Assembly (NCBI GenBank): GCA_039807745.1
Contig: JBDHRV010000055.1
Coordinates: 1-21,316, forward strand
DNA length: 21,316 bases
Direction of reading: 5' to 3'
Origin: JAEUMW01 sp039807745
GTDB taxonomy: Bacteria; Pseudomonadota; Gammaproteobacteria; Burkholderiales; JAEUMW01
Shown: in pieces, positions 1 through 7,115 of the stretch
How positions within the stretch are numbered: position 1 is the first letter of the stretch
Layout: each line of letters opens with the position of its first letter
Made by a program: the position numbers and the translations under genes
Notes under the pieces: generated by a model
Seen by the model: the letters and a program-made list of their open reading frames with translations, nothing else
Told to the model about the DNA's origin: nothing
Databases searched by the model: none

Positions 1-738
1 GGGCGCCGGCTGCTCGATTCCTCTTCGGGGAACGCCGGCATCTCCTACGCGATGCTCGGCGCGGCCCTGGGTGTTCCGGTCACCATCGTCGTGCCCGGCA
101 ACGCGAGCCAGGAGCGGCTGGAGCGCATCGCCGCGCACGGGGCCGAGCTCGTCATCACCGACCCCATCGAAGGCTACGACTTCGCGCTGCGCGAGGCGCA
201 CCGGCTGGCAGAAGAGCAGCCGGAGCGGTATTGGTACTGTGATCAATACTCCAACCCCGACAACTGGCGCGCCCATTACGAGGGGACCGGGAGCGAGATC
301 CTGCGCCAACTCGATGGACATGGGTTCGCCGCGCCGGACGCGTTCGTGGCCGGGGTCGGGACCGGCGGCACGCTGACGGGTGCCGGGCGGAGGCTGCGCG
401 AGGTCCGCGCCGACACGTGGATCGCGGCCGTCATCCCGGAGACGTTCCCGGGTATCGAGGGGCTGAAGCCGCTCGGCCATCCGGGCGACATCGTGCCGAA
501 GATCCTCGACGAGTCCCTCATCGACGAGCGCATCCCGGTCACGCTCGACGATGCGCTCGCCATGTGCCGGCGCCTCGTGCGCGAGGGGTTGTTCGTGGGC
601 CCGTCCTCCGGTGCGTTCGTGCACGGCGCGCTCGAGCTCGCGGCGAGCGGGCGCTTCCGCACCATCGTCACCGTGCTTTCGGACACCGGCGAGCGCTACG
701 TCTCGACGGGGATGTGGAAGCGGGAAGAAGGGCCCTAG
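1..738 (+). CDS. Cysteine synthase-type PLP enzyme (CysK/CysM family), 5' end outside window
   Basis: This is the C-terminal 245 residues of a fold-type II PLP enzyme, and the frame is open from base 1. Such enzymes make cysteine (or a relative) from an activated serine and sulfide or thiosulfate in the cytoplasm. Visible marks are SSGNAG near the N-terminal edge (the substrate-carboxylate loop, SGNTG in the family), GVGTGGTLTGAGR (the PLP-phosphate cradle), GPSSGAF (the serine facing the pyridine nitrogen) and SDTGERYVSTG near the end. The stretch DQYSNPDNWRAHYEGTGSEI resembles CysM more than CysK, but the subtype is not certain. The PLP lysine should lie upstream of the window. The gene ends tail-to-tail with the LemA-family gene, and the two stop codons share a CTAG. 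Confidence 0.92.
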   Translation, partial: GRRLLDSSSGNAGISYAMLGAALGVPVTIVVPGNASQERLERIAAHGAELVITDPIEGYDFALREAHRLAEEQPERYWYCDQYSNPDNWRAHYEGTGSEILRQLDGHGFAAPDAFVAGVGTGGTLTGAGRRLREVRADTWIAAVIPETFPGIEGLKPLGHPGDIVPKILDESLIDERIPVTLDDALAMCRRLVREGLFVGPSSGAFVHGALELAASGRFRTIVTVLSDTGERYVSTGMWKREEGP

Positions 739-1316
739 CCCGATTGCGAACGAAACAGCGCCCTGACGTTCGTGGGGCGCTCATTCTTGTCGGTGACCCG
801 GAACAGGGGGAAAAGCCTGAACGAGCCGATGGCGGCGACGATGTTGTCGGGGATCTGCTCGATGCGGACGTTGTTGCGGTTGACGCTCTCGTTGTAGCGC
901 TCGCGCTGCGCCGCGATGGCGTTGTCGAGCTCCGTGATCCGGCTCTTGAGTTGGCGGAAGGCCCCGTTCGACCGCAGCACCGGGTAGGCCTCGGCCCCCG
1001 TGAATAGCCGGATGAGCGCGCCCCGCAGCACGGTCTCGGCGATACCGAGCGCGGGGATGTTCACATGCTCCCGCGCATTGGCCACCATCGATCGCGCGCG
1101 GGTCACCTTCTCGAGCGTATCCCTTTCGAAGCGCATGTGCCGGCGGCATGTCTCCACCAGCTGGGGCAGCTCGTCGTTGCGCTGATCGAGCAGCGCATCG
1201 AGGCTGGCCCAGGCTTTCGACACGTCGTGCTTGAGCGCGACCAGCCTGTTGTAGGTGGCGACGACATAGGCGCCGGCCAGGATCGAAAGCGCGCCCAGGG
1301 CGATGACGGCGATCAT
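735..1316 (-). CDS. LemA family protein
   Basis: This is a 193-residue membrane-anchored protein. It has one N-terminal transmembrane helix (about residues 1-20, starting MIAVIALGALSILAGAY), followed by a long, mostly helical domain. The run VATYNRLVALKHDVSKAWAS and the later RSNGAFRQLKSRITELDNAIAAQRERYNESVNRNN are typical LemA, whose usual length is about 185-200 residues. The biochemical role of the family is poorly defined. I chose the ATG at 1316 because it has GGAG nine bases upstream and puts the membrane helix at the N-terminus. A GTG at 1346 would add ten residues. It lies 65 bases downstream of the DUF4139 gene on the same strand, so co-transcription is possible. Usual LemA partners with a TPM domain are not visible here. 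Confidence 0.9.
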   Translation of the reverse strand: MIAVIALGALSILAGAYVVATYNRLVALKHDVSKAWASLDALLDQRNDELPQLVETCRRHMRFERDTLEKVTRARSMVANAREHVNIPALGIAETVLRGALIRLFTGAEAYPVLRSNGAFRQLKSRITELDNAIAAQRERYNESVNRNNVRIEQIPDNIVAAIGSFRLFPLFRVTDKNERPTNVRALFRSQSG

Positions 1317-1381
1317 GGCGCGAGTCTCCAGGGTGGGGAACGCCACGCGGCTAGCGATCCTTATGCCAGGGAAGCTCGGCC

Positions 1382-2890
1382 CTACCAGGCGTACTGCACC
1401 GTGTACCGCAACGTGCTCTCGCCGCCCGCCGGTACTTGCACCGGAAAGTGGACGGTGCGGGCGTCCTCCTGATCGAACTTGTGCGTGCTCTGCCCGATGG
1501 TCCAGTTCACCCAGCGATAGAGGTTTTCCTTTACGATCACGGTCGCCGCCTGGTTCTTGTGGTTGCGCAGCCTGATCTCGATCTCCTCGCTCATCTGGCG
1601 GCGCGACGTGTCGACGCGGAAGCTCACTTGCCTGCGCTCGCCGACGAGGTCGAAGGCCGAGCCGAGCTTGAGACGGACCGCCTCGTCCTTCGGGGTGTGG
1701 TCGATGACGTCTTCGCCGACGAGCTCGAGCGTCTGGTCGGCGCTGTCCTGCTTCGACACCCGCACCCGGCCCGCCGGCAGCGGCATGCCCATGTGGTGGT
1801 CGGCGCTGTTGCGGAAGCGCAGATAGACGTCCACCTTGCGGTTCGAGGCGCTGCCGTAATCGCGGTCGGTCACGGGATTCGGTCCGTACGCGTACACGGG
1901 CTGTGCGGCGCCGTAGTAGACGAAGGTCTTCTCGCAGGGTACGTTGCGCGCGGTCGGGAAGAGCTCGATCTGCTTCGTCGAGTTGTCGGGCAGCGTCGTC
2001 GTGCGGCCCAGGGTGTAGAGGTGGTACTCGAAGAACGCCTGTTCGGCGAAGCCGGCTGCGGCGTCCTCCATTGCCGCCGCCTTGTGGGTCGCACGCGGCG
2101 CGGGGGCCGGCCGCTGCGGCGCGCGGTGCACGTCCCCCGCCACCAGTTTGAGCCTGGCGTCCGGGTAGCTCGCGCCCGACTGATTGACCAGGCTGACCCA
2201 GGCAGCGACGTCAAGCTTGCAACTGTCGGCGCCCTTCGGCTCCGCGTAGTGGATGTTGTAGTCGGCCCACCACGTCATGCCGCCGGTCTGGTACGAGACG
2301 CGCGTCCGGTGCGGGCCTGCCCTTCTCGTGCTCACGTCCCAGAGGAGCGTCGGGCGCGTGATGAGCCCGCCCGGCAAGCTCGGCAGCTTGACCCCGGAGT
2401 GGCTCGGCAGGACGCGCACGGTGCCGTCCGGTTGGCGCAGGATGAGACCGCCCTGGGTGGACAGGAGCGTGCCGTCGAAGGATTCCACGCTCTGTCCGCG
2501 CGCCTGCTCGACCGTGACCGGCCGGTCGATGTAGCGCTGCAGCAGCTTGTCCTGGCTCACCAGGTCGAACTGAAAGTTCTGTTCCAGAATGCTCGTGCCG
2601 GCGGGATCGGTGAGGGACTCGAAGGTCACCGTGGTCGGATCGATGCGTTCGGCGACGTCGACGAACCGGACCGCATTGCGGCCTTTGTCGAGGGGGATCG
2701 TGCGTTCCTGCCGTACCATGGCGTACCCGGGGACGGCGGCGCGGTTGCCGCCGCGAAAGAGATCGGGGTTGATCGACCCGGGGCTCGCGCTGCTGTAAAC
2801 GGTGAGCGAGTGGCCGTCGGACGTGTCGTCGGCGGCGGCGGAGGCGGTCAATGCGGTGGCGATCAACGTTGCAAGAACGGGGCGTTTCAT
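1382..2890 (-). CDS. Secreted DUF4139 domain-containing protein
   Basis: This is a 502-residue exported protein of unknown function. It opens with a clear signal peptide: MKRP, a hydrophobic stretch, then an Ala-rich cleavage region ending near ASAAADD. Blocks fitting the DUF4139 family include GRNAVRFVDVAERIDPTTV near residue 80, LRQPDGTVRVLPS, and the C-terminal beta-rich part ending LRYTVQYAW. It probably works in the periplasm or on the cell surface, and I see no catalytic motif. The start at 2890 is chosen because GGAG lies seven bases before it and the signal peptide begins there. The open frame continues 46 codons upstream, but that part looks non-coding and would run into the divergent LOG gene. 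It may share a transcript with the LemA-family gene 65 bases downstream. Confidence 0.88.
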   Translation of the reverse strand: MKRPVLATLIATALTASAAADDTSDGHSLTVYSSASPGSINPDLFRGGNRAAVPGYAMVRQERTIPLDKGRNAVRFVDVAERIDPTTVTFESLTDPAGTSILEQNFQFDLVSQDKLLQRYIDRPVTVEQARGQSVESFDGTLLSTQGGLILRQPDGTVRVLPSHSGVKLPSLPGGLITRPTLLWDVSTRRAGPHRTRVSYQTGGMTWWADYNIHYAEPKGADSCKLDVAAWVSLVNQSGASYPDARLKLVAGDVHRAPQRPAPAPRATHKAAAMEDAAAGFAEQAFFEYHLYTLGRTTTLPDNSTKQIELFPTARNVPCEKTFVYYGAAQPVYAYGPNPVTDRDYGSASNRKVDVYLRFRNSADHHMGMPLPAGRVRVSKQDSADQTLELVGEDVIDHTPKDEAVRLKLGSAFDLVGERRQVSFRVDTSRRQMSEEIEIRLRNHKNQAATVIVKENLYRWVNWTIGQSTHKFDQEDARTVHFPVQVPAGGESTLRYTVQYAW

Positions 2891-2979
2891 CGGTTTCTCC
2901 GGTGAGATATCGGATGGCAGCACCTTCAACGCATGCCGGCGGGATTCGGGTTGAGCAGGATCGACGAAACAGGGAGCAG

Positions 2980-3561
2980 ATGAAGCGGATTTGCGTCTTT
3001 TGCGGGGCCAACGCGGGCGCCTCGCCAATCTACGTCGAGACAGCGCGGACGGTCGGCACGCAACTCGCGCGGGCGGGCATCACGGTGATCTACGGCGGCG
3101 GCGGTCTGGGTCTGATGGGCGCGGTGGCGCGCGGCGCGCTCGAGGCCGGCGGCGAGGCGATCGGCATCATTCCGGAGTCGCTGCTGCGATTCGAGCCGCC
3201 GCCGGACTGTCTGACCGAGCTTCGCGTCGTGGCCTCCATGCACGAGCGCAAGGCGATCATGGTCGAGCTCGCCGATGCGTTCGTCGCGCTGCCCGGCGGG
3301 CTCGGCACCCTCGACGAGATTTCCGAGGTGCTGACCTGGGCTCAGCTCGGGCTGCACGCCAAGCCGTGCGGGCTGCTCAACCTCGAAGGCTACTTCGATT
3401 TGCTGATGGCATGGCTGGACCATGCCACGGCGCAACGCTTCATCCGCGCCGAGCATCGTGCCATGGTGCTGATCGACGGCGATCTCACGAGATTGCTGGC
3501 GCGCCTGAGTGAATACGAGCCGCCGCGGGCGAGTCCGCTCATCGATTCGAGCATGCTATGA
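2980..3561 (+). CDS. LOG family protein (nucleotide 5'-monophosphate phosphoribohydrolase type)
   Basis: This 193-residue cytosolic enzyme belongs to the TIGR00730 / LOG (lysine decarboxylase-like) family. The family hydrolyses nucleoside or cytokinin-riboside 5'-monophosphates to free base and ribose phosphate. Older annotations calling it a lysine decarboxylase are not supported. The family marks are YGGGGLGLMG around residue 37-46, SMHERKAIM around 87-95 with the conserved Arg, and LPGGLGTLDE around 104-113 carrying the PGGxGTxxE signature. The ATG at 2980 is preceded by AGGGAG and opens directly into the first beta strand (MKRICVFCG). An upstream in-frame extension to 2851 overlaps the divergent DUF4139 gene and does not look like the family. 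The two divergent starts are separated by 89 bases, so their promoters must lie there. Confidence 0.93.
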   Translation: MKRICVFCGANAGASPIYVETARTVGTQLARAGITVIYGGGGLGLMGAVARGALEAGGEAIGIIPESLLRFEPPPDCLTELRVVASMHERKAIMVELADAFVALPGGLGTLDEISEVLTWAQLGLHAKPCGLLNLEGYFDLLMAWLDHATAQRFIRAEHRAMVLIDGDLTRLLARLSEYEPPRASPLIDSSML

Positions 3562-3592
3562 GCGCGCAGCGGCCGGTTTCGTGGGTGCGCCG

Positions 3593-3626
3593 TTGCTTTG
3601 GCGATCGGAAACCGTTAGCCTAGACT
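3593..3626 (+). promoter_or_regulatory. Possible promoter of the yqjD-like operon
   Basis: TTGCTT at 3593-3598, a 17-base spacer and TAGCCT at 3616-3621 resemble a weak housekeeping promoter. A second reading is TTGGCG at 3598-3603 with TAGACT at 3621-3626. A short inverted repeat, GGCGCG (3633-3638) with CGCGCC (3645-3650), would sit in the leader. The match to consensus is modest, so this is a suggestion only. Confidence 0.3.
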
Positions 3627-3687
3627 CAAAAGGGCGCGGTCGTGCGCGCCGTCCTGTCATGCGAACCGATCCCAGAAGAGGAATTCC

Positions 3688-3999
3688 ATGAACGCTGAAC
3701 TCGTCGGAAGCAAGGATAAGCTCATCAATGACTTCAAGACCGTTGTGGCCGATACCGAGGAGCTCCTGAAGGCGACGGCGAGCGCAGCCGGCGAGCAGGC
3801 GACCGTTGCCCGGTCGCGGGTGCGCGAGAGTCTTGCCGAAGCCAAAGTGAAGCTCGCAGCCGCCGAAGAGGTGGCCGTCGAGCGCGCGCGCGACGCAGCC
3901 AGAGCTACGGATGCATACGTCCACGACCACCCCTGGCAGGCGATCGGCCTTGCCTCGAGCATCGGGTTGATCGTGGGCCTGCTTATCGCGCGTCGTTAA
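3688..3999 (+). CDS. yqjD: ElaB/YqjD family (DUF883) membrane-anchored protein
   Basis: This is a 103-residue protein with a long charged alpha-helical N-terminal part (about residues 1-78, Ala/Glu/Lys/Arg-rich) and a short C-terminal hydrophobic anchor, WQAIGLASSIGLIVGLLIARR. The DHPWQAIG stretch before the anchor is the DUF883 hallmark. In E. coli, YqjD is an inner-membrane protein that binds ribosomes in stationary phase. Transferring that role here is inference. The ATG has AGAGGAA eight bases upstream. It is the first of three tightly packed genes (six-base gap, then an ATGATG overlap) in the order yqjD-yqjE-yqjK known from enterobacteria. The symbol rests on that order, since the sequence alone cannot separate YqjD from ElaB. 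Confidence 0.92.
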   Translation: MNAELVGSKDKLINDFKTVVADTEELLKATASAAGEQATVARSRVRESLAEAKVKLAAAEEVAVERARDAARATDAYVHDHPWQAIGLASSIGLIVGLLIARR

Positions 4000-4005
4000 G
4001 TCGCA

Positions 4006-4404
4006 ATGTCCGCTGCGGACAGTCAGGTCGCCGAAGCGGAGCGCGGGTTACTGTTCTCGCTGCGCCGGCTGGCGTCGACCGGCGTCGAGATCGTTCACAC
4101 CCGGTTGGAGATCCTTTCGAGCGATCTGGAGGAAGAGCGGGCGCGCCTGGGGTCGCTTCTCATGACCGGTGTTCTTGCCCTTTTTTGCTTCTTCATGGCC
4201 TTTATCCTGCTCACGACATTGATCGTGGTGCTGTTGTGGGAGACGCATCGCGTGCCGGTGCTCGGCGTGCTGGGCGGGGTGTTTCTGATTGGCGGCGGGT
4301 TGTGCTGGCGTTCTTTTCAGCATCAGCGCCACGAGCGGCCCGCCTTTCTCGCAACGACGCTGGGCGAGCTCGCCAAGGACCGACGGGAGATCACGCCGCG
4401 ATGA
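4006..4404 (+). CDS. yqjE: YqjE-like phage holin family membrane protein
   Basis: This is a 132-residue inner-membrane protein with an amphipathic N-terminus (residues 10-50), two transmembrane helices (about 51-78 and 83-101) and a basic C-terminal tail. The layout fits the YqjE / holin-X-like family (also called phage holin superfamily III). The holin name reflects topology only, and nothing here suggests phage lysis. It starts six bases after the yqjD-like stop, with no obvious Shine-Dalgarno of its own, which suggests translational coupling. Its TGA overlaps the ATG of the following yqjK-like gene. The exact function is unknown; in its E. coli setting it is linked to stationary-phase membrane biology. 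Confidence 0.9.
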   Translation: MSAADSQVAEAERGLLFSLRRLASTGVEIVHTRLEILSSDLEEERARLGSLLMTGVLALFCFFMAFILLTTLIVVLLWETHRVPVLGVLGGVFLIGGGLCWRSFQHQRHERPAFLATTLGELAKDRREITPR

Positions 4405-4718
4405 TGAAGCGGCGGTCACTGCGCGACGTGCAGGGACGGCGCGCGTCGCTGGTGGCGTCGGCCCAGGTGCAGCGGGAACAGCTGGCCGGAGACTTCCGGG
4501 CGTTGCGCGGTTCGACCGTCTGGGTCGATCGAGGCATGAGGGGCGCGAGCTATCTGCGCGAGCATCCGCTGGTCCTGATCGGGGCTGGCGTGGTGGTGCT
4601 GGTGGTGTTTCGCCGCCCCTTCGCGCGGGGAGGGTGGCTGCGGTGGATTCAGCGCGGATTCGTGCTCTGGCGCGGAGTTACCGCGGTCCGTTCGCTGGCG
4701 TTGCGATTGGGGCGCTGA
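4401..4718 (+). CDS. yqjK: YqjK-like protein
   Basis: This is a small basic protein of 105 residues. The N-terminal half is charged (MMKRRSLRDVQGRRASLVASAQVQREQL). A hydrophobic helix at about residues 57-68 (LVLIGAGVVVLVVF) is followed by an Arg-rich tail. This matches the YqjK-like family in size, the RR.L...A..QR..L pattern and its place as third gene after yqjD and yqjE. The start is either 4401, overlapping the yqjE stop as ATGA, or the immediately following ATG at 4404, so translational coupling is likely. A longer open frame reaching back to 4185 lies wholly inside the yqjE-like gene and is not a better start. No individual function is known. Confidence 0.85.
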   Translation: MMKRRSLRDVQGRRASLVASAQVQREQLAGDFRALRGSTVWVDRGMRGASYLREHPLVLIGAGVVVLVVFRRPFARGGWLRWIQRGFVLWRGVTAVRSLALRLGR

Positions 4719-4905
4719 CGCCTACGTGCAGCTTGGGAGTTGATGCCGTTTCTTTTGTCGAGATTTGCAGGTCAGATGATTCTTAGCGCGTTTCCTCCGT
4801 CGTGCCGCCCCCCAGCCGGAACGTGGGTGGCCTTTGTCTGTTCGACCTTCGCCGCGGGCGCAGCCTCGATCGTTCGAGGTGGTTCGAGCCGCCGCGGAGT
4901 GTCTT

Positions 4906-5985
4906 GTGCACGGTGGCGATAGTTTGTCCCGGCGTCGTCGTCCACTTGTCGTCGTGACCCCGCCGCGCGCCCCGACGGTTGCCATCGTCGGTGCCGGGAT
5001 CGCGGGACTCACGTGCGCCCGCAAATTGCGCGACGCGGGGCACAGCGTCGCCCTGTTCGAGCAGTCGGGTCGCCCGGGCGGGCGCTGCGCCACCCGCAAC
5101 GAGGACCTTGGTCAGTTCGACGACGGCGCCCAGTATTTCACCGCGCGCGATCCCCGGTTCAAGAGTGCTATATCGAGCTGGCTTCGTGCCGGCGTGGTCG
5201 CGGAATGGCGTGCGCGCATCGTGCGCGTCACCAAGGACAACGTCGGAGAATCGCGAGAGCGGGCCACGCGCTACGTCGGCTACCCGGTGATGGGCGCCCT
5301 CGCATCCCATCTCGCACGTGGTTTCAGCGTCGGCTACGAGCGGCGCGTCACCCATATCGATCGGGTCGAAGCCGGTTGGACGTTGCAGTTCCAGGACGGC
5401 AGCCAGACCCTGCCGTACGCGAAGATCATCGTGGCGACGCCGGCGCCGCAGGCGGCGGAACTGCTCGCCGGCTCGGCCGAGCTCGGACCCCGGATCGCCG
5501 CGGTCGAGATGTCGCCCTGCTGGGTTCTCATGTTGCAGTTCGACAAACCATTCGACGCACGTTTCGACGCGGCCATCGTCGAGGACGAGCCTATCGCCTG
5601 GCTCGCCCGCGAGAGCAGCAAGCCGGGGCGGAAGGCGGGCGAGCGCTGGATCGTCCACGCCTCCAACGACTGGAGCCGCCAACACTTCGATGCCGACTCG
5701 GAGACAATCGTCACGGGCCTGATGAAGTCCTTCTGCGAGCTGGTCGAGAAGCGCGTGACGCCGGCGTTCTCGAAAACGGTGCGGTGGGAGCACGCGTTGG
5801 CTGCCCCGGACGGTGCGCGACCGTTCCTTTACGACGCAGAGGCGGGTTTAGGTGCGTGTGGAGACTGGCTGGTCGAGGGGCGAGTGGAGGGGGCGTTCCT
5901 GAGCGGTCTTACCATGGCCTCCGAGCTGGTTCAGCAGTCGAAGACTTCGAAGTCGCCGCACACCAAGAACCGCGAATCCGCTTAG
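4906..5985 (+). CDS. NAD(P)/FAD-dependent oxidoreductase, renalase-like
   Basis: This is a flavin amine-oxidase-fold enzyme of 359 residues with this start. The dinucleotide-binding beta-alpha-beta motif is VAIVGAGIAGL, followed by the GRPGGRCATR flavin loop and a DDGAQYFTARD block, which together are typical of renalase-like bacterial oxidoreductases. The C-terminal part (CGDWLVEGRVEGAFLSGL) is the second FAD-contacting segment. The substrate is unknown, and a cytosolic location is likely because no signal peptide is seen. The start is uncertain. The GTG at 4906 has GGAG six bases upstream but adds a basic 16-residue leader. The GTG at 4954 gives the usual family length (343 residues) but lacks a Shine-Dalgarno. 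A TTG at 4834 is also in frame. It seems to be monocistronic, with nothing close downstream on the same strand. Confidence 0.88.
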   Translation: MHGGDSLSRRRRPLVVVTPPRAPTVAIVGAGIAGLTCARKLRDAGHSVALFEQSGRPGGRCATRNEDLGQFDDGAQYFTARDPRFKSAISSWLRAGVVAEWRARIVRVTKDNVGESRERATRYVGYPVMGALASHLARGFSVGYERRVTHIDRVEAGWTLQFQDGSQTLPYAKIIVATPAPQAAELLAGSAELGPRIAAVEMSPCWVLMLQFDKPFDARFDAAIVEDEPIAWLARESSKPGRKAGERWIVHASNDWSRQHFDADSETIVTGLMKSFCELVEKRVTPAFSKTVRWEHALAAPDGARPFLYDAEAGLGACGDWLVEGRVEGAFLSGLTMASELVQQSKTSKSPHTKNRESA

Positions 5986-5991
5986 CCGCGA

Positions 5992-6112
5992 GTGCCAGGC
6001 CCGCAGCGGGGACGAACCCCTAGCACGCGCTGGAGCGGAAGCCGGAGCGAAGAGGAGGAGGGGCTCCGCTCGCGTCGACCGATCCAGCGCGCTGGGGACT
6101 CGTTGACGGCAC
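5992..6112. repeat. Nested inverted repeats; candidate palindromic extragenic element
   Basis: This non-coding stretch lies between the FAD oxidoreductase and the small minus-strand gene. GTGCC (5992-5996) pairs with GGCAC (6108-6112). Inside that, CGCGCTGG (6026-6033) pairs with CCAGCGCG (6084-6091), and CGGAGC (6043-6048) pairs with GCTCCG (6063-6068). A perfect 12-base palindrome, CCAGCGCGCTGG, sits at 6084-6095, and GGGG-ACGAA-CCCC forms a small hairpin at 6008-6020. The nesting resembles an extragenic palindromic repeat or a structured RNA. No U-tract follows on either strand, so it is not a standard terminator. Whether it recurs in the genome cannot be seen from one window. Confidence 0.4.
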
Positions 6113-6156
6113 GCCAGCGCGACAGCCTTCCCCGTCACGCGTAGCGGCCGCGGTGT

Positions 6157-6402
6157 TCAGCAAGGAAAGCCGGTAAACCGATGTTCCTCGGTAAATTTCC
6201 GGATGTGCCGTTCCATTGCTTCGATTTCTCGAGCGTCCAGCGTGTGTGGCGCATCTTCCGGCACGCTGCCCGGCGTAAACCAGCTCTTCACCGCCTTGAT
6301 GATGCGGTGCAACGCCACACCCTTATCGGATCCTGCGATGTCGCTGCGGATTTGCAACTCGGGAGTGGGAAAGGTCGGCTTGCTAGCCAAGGCGCTTTTC
6401 AT
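6157..6402 (-). CDS. Small hypothetical protein (81 aa)
   Basis: I do not recognise this protein. It is 81 residues, soluble-looking, with no signal peptide or membrane helix. The N-terminal third is irregular and Pro/Ser-containing (KPTFPTPELQIRSDIAG). The rest looks helical, with charged stretches such as DAREIEAMERHIRKFTEEHRF, and it ends in Cys. I chose the ATG at 6402 rather than the in-frame ATG at 6408 because GGAG (6409-6412 on the plus strand) is six bases from 6402 and directly abuts 6408. The upstream region is AT-richer than its surroundings and carries a phased direct repeat, so expression may be regulated. The evidence that it is real is the Shine-Dalgarno, the isolated open frame and the lack of any competing gene. 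Confidence 0.6.
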   Translation of the reverse strand: MKSALASKPTFPTPELQIRSDIAGSDKGVALHRIIKAVKSWFTPGSVPEDAPHTLDAREIEAMERHIRKFTEEHRFTGFPC

Positions 6403-6408
6403 GATCAT

Positions 6409-6412
6409 CTCC
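6409..6412 (-). promoter_or_regulatory. Shine-Dalgarno deciding the start of the 81-aa gene
   Basis: The minus strand reads GGAG here. It touches the first in-frame ATG (6408) but is six bases from the second (6402), which makes the second the more likely start. Confidence 0.6.
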
Positions 6413-6431
6413 AGTAATTTATTTTAGAATT

Positions 6432-6460
6432 AGCACTATTCCATGCTTTGTCAGCACTAT
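6432..6460. repeat. Direct repeat AGCACTAT x2, 21-base phase; candidate operator
   Basis: AGCACTAT occurs at 6432-6439 and 6453-6460, an offset of 21 bases (two helical turns). The repeats sit 30-58 bases upstream of the 81-aa gene start. On the minus strand they overlap a weak promoter-like arrangement (CTGACA, 16 bases, then TAATTC preceded by TGC). The helical phasing suggests side-by-side binding of a regulator, but only two copies are present, so chance is possible. Confidence 0.4.
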
Positions 6461-6771
6461 AAGAGGCGTGGTGATGGGGGGTCCAATCGCATCTTTGGAT
6501 GAGAGTGATTTGTTTCAGCTATACAGGGAATGACCGTGCTGCGAAGCAATATTTATGCATTTTGTATTGGGTGAGGTGCGAACGTGATCCGGGTGTCTCG
6601 GCCGTGGTCGACGTGGTGCAGACGGTTTGGCCGTCGCAGGCCAGTAACAGGCCATGGCGCGCTCGACCGATTGGTGAAAAACCGTGTTGAATCAGGGCTC
6701 GATCGCAGCACAGGCGTATTGGCACATCGTTTGCGCCAGATGGCGACGTCGCGTTGTTGGGAGGAAACGTC

Positions 6772-7014
6772 ATGTCAGTCATCGAGCGTCGCAGCAGCAC
6801 GTGTCCGGTCCGCTTCGTACTGGCGGAGGTGAGTCGGGGAGCGTGGGCGGTCGGCCACTCCCGTGGCCTTATCCCAGGAGCAATTCTCCACACGCGAGCC
6901 GCCGCTGAGCGCTACGTCCAAGCCCTGGGCGAGGCGGCCGGCTTCTACGATGTGGACATCGTGATCGCGGCCGGCGACGAGAGCTTCATGCAGGACCGAC
7001 GCAGCGCCCCCTGA
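6772..7014 (+). CDS. Small hypothetical protein (80 aa)
   Basis: This is an unrecognised 80-residue soluble protein. The central part, RGAWAVGHSRGLIPGAILHTRAAAERYVQALGEAAGF, reads like a compact strand-turn-helix unit, and the end (DVDIVIAAGDESF) like a final strand. No catalytic motif or membrane segment is seen. The start at 6772 is supported by a strong Shine-Dalgarno, GGGAGG at 6759-6764, seven bases upstream. It lies directly upstream of clpB on the same strand, but the 159-base gap holds a separate sigma-32-type promoter, so clpB need not depend on this transcript. Opposing open frames across this region run into clpB and look like antisense shadows. It could be a stress-related companion of clpB, but only position suggests that. 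Confidence 0.6.
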   Translation: MSVIERRSSTCPVRFVLAEVSRGAWAVGHSRGLIPGAILHTRAAAERYVQALGEAAGFYDVDIVIAAGDESFMQDRRSAP

Positions 7015-7115
7015 TTCGCGGGCGCTCCCTTTCGCCGCGCGGCCCGCGTGGCATTGTGCCTGCCGGAAACACCGCCTACAGCAATACGGGCGATTCGAGC
7101 GCGTGCTCGAACGCC

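Larger units (their letters stand above)
6403..6771. other. Gene-free, lower-GC intergenic stretch between two small divergent genes
   Basis: There are 369 bases without a convincing gene. The left 80 bases are clearly AT-richer than the window and hold the direct repeat at 6432-6460, where the promoter of the 81-aa gene should be. The middle part (about 6490-6580) is also low in GC; TATACA at 6520-6525 could be a -10 element, though its -35 partner TTGGAT (6495-6500) is 19 bases away. The right part has ordinary GC and leads to a strong Shine-Dalgarno at 6759-6764. Short open frames here (up to 82 codons) lack good starts and family resemblance. Confidence 0.6.

Noticed and set aside
1436..2905. 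489-codon plus-strand frame opposite the DUF4139 gene
   Set aside because: The sequence reads as low-complexity Val/Arg/Asp-rich shadow. The minus strand has a signal peptide and family blocks.
3562..3687. A terminator after the LOG gene
   Set aside because: GC-rich inverted repeats are present but no T-tract follows, so it is not called.
4719..4905. A small gene between the yqjK-like and FAD genes (60-codon frame from 4740)
   Set aside because: There is no Shine-Dalgarno, the composition is irregular and there is no resemblance to known proteins. Only a CCTCGA/TCGAGG hairpin at 4864-4879 stands out.
5013..6023. 336-codon plus-strand frame inside the FAD oxidoreductase
   Set aside because: It lacks the dinucleotide-binding motif and looks like an out-of-frame shadow.
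5848..6138. 96-codon minus-strand frame over the palindromic region
   Set aside because: It overlaps the end of the FAD gene and is made of translated inverted repeats rather than protein-like sequence.
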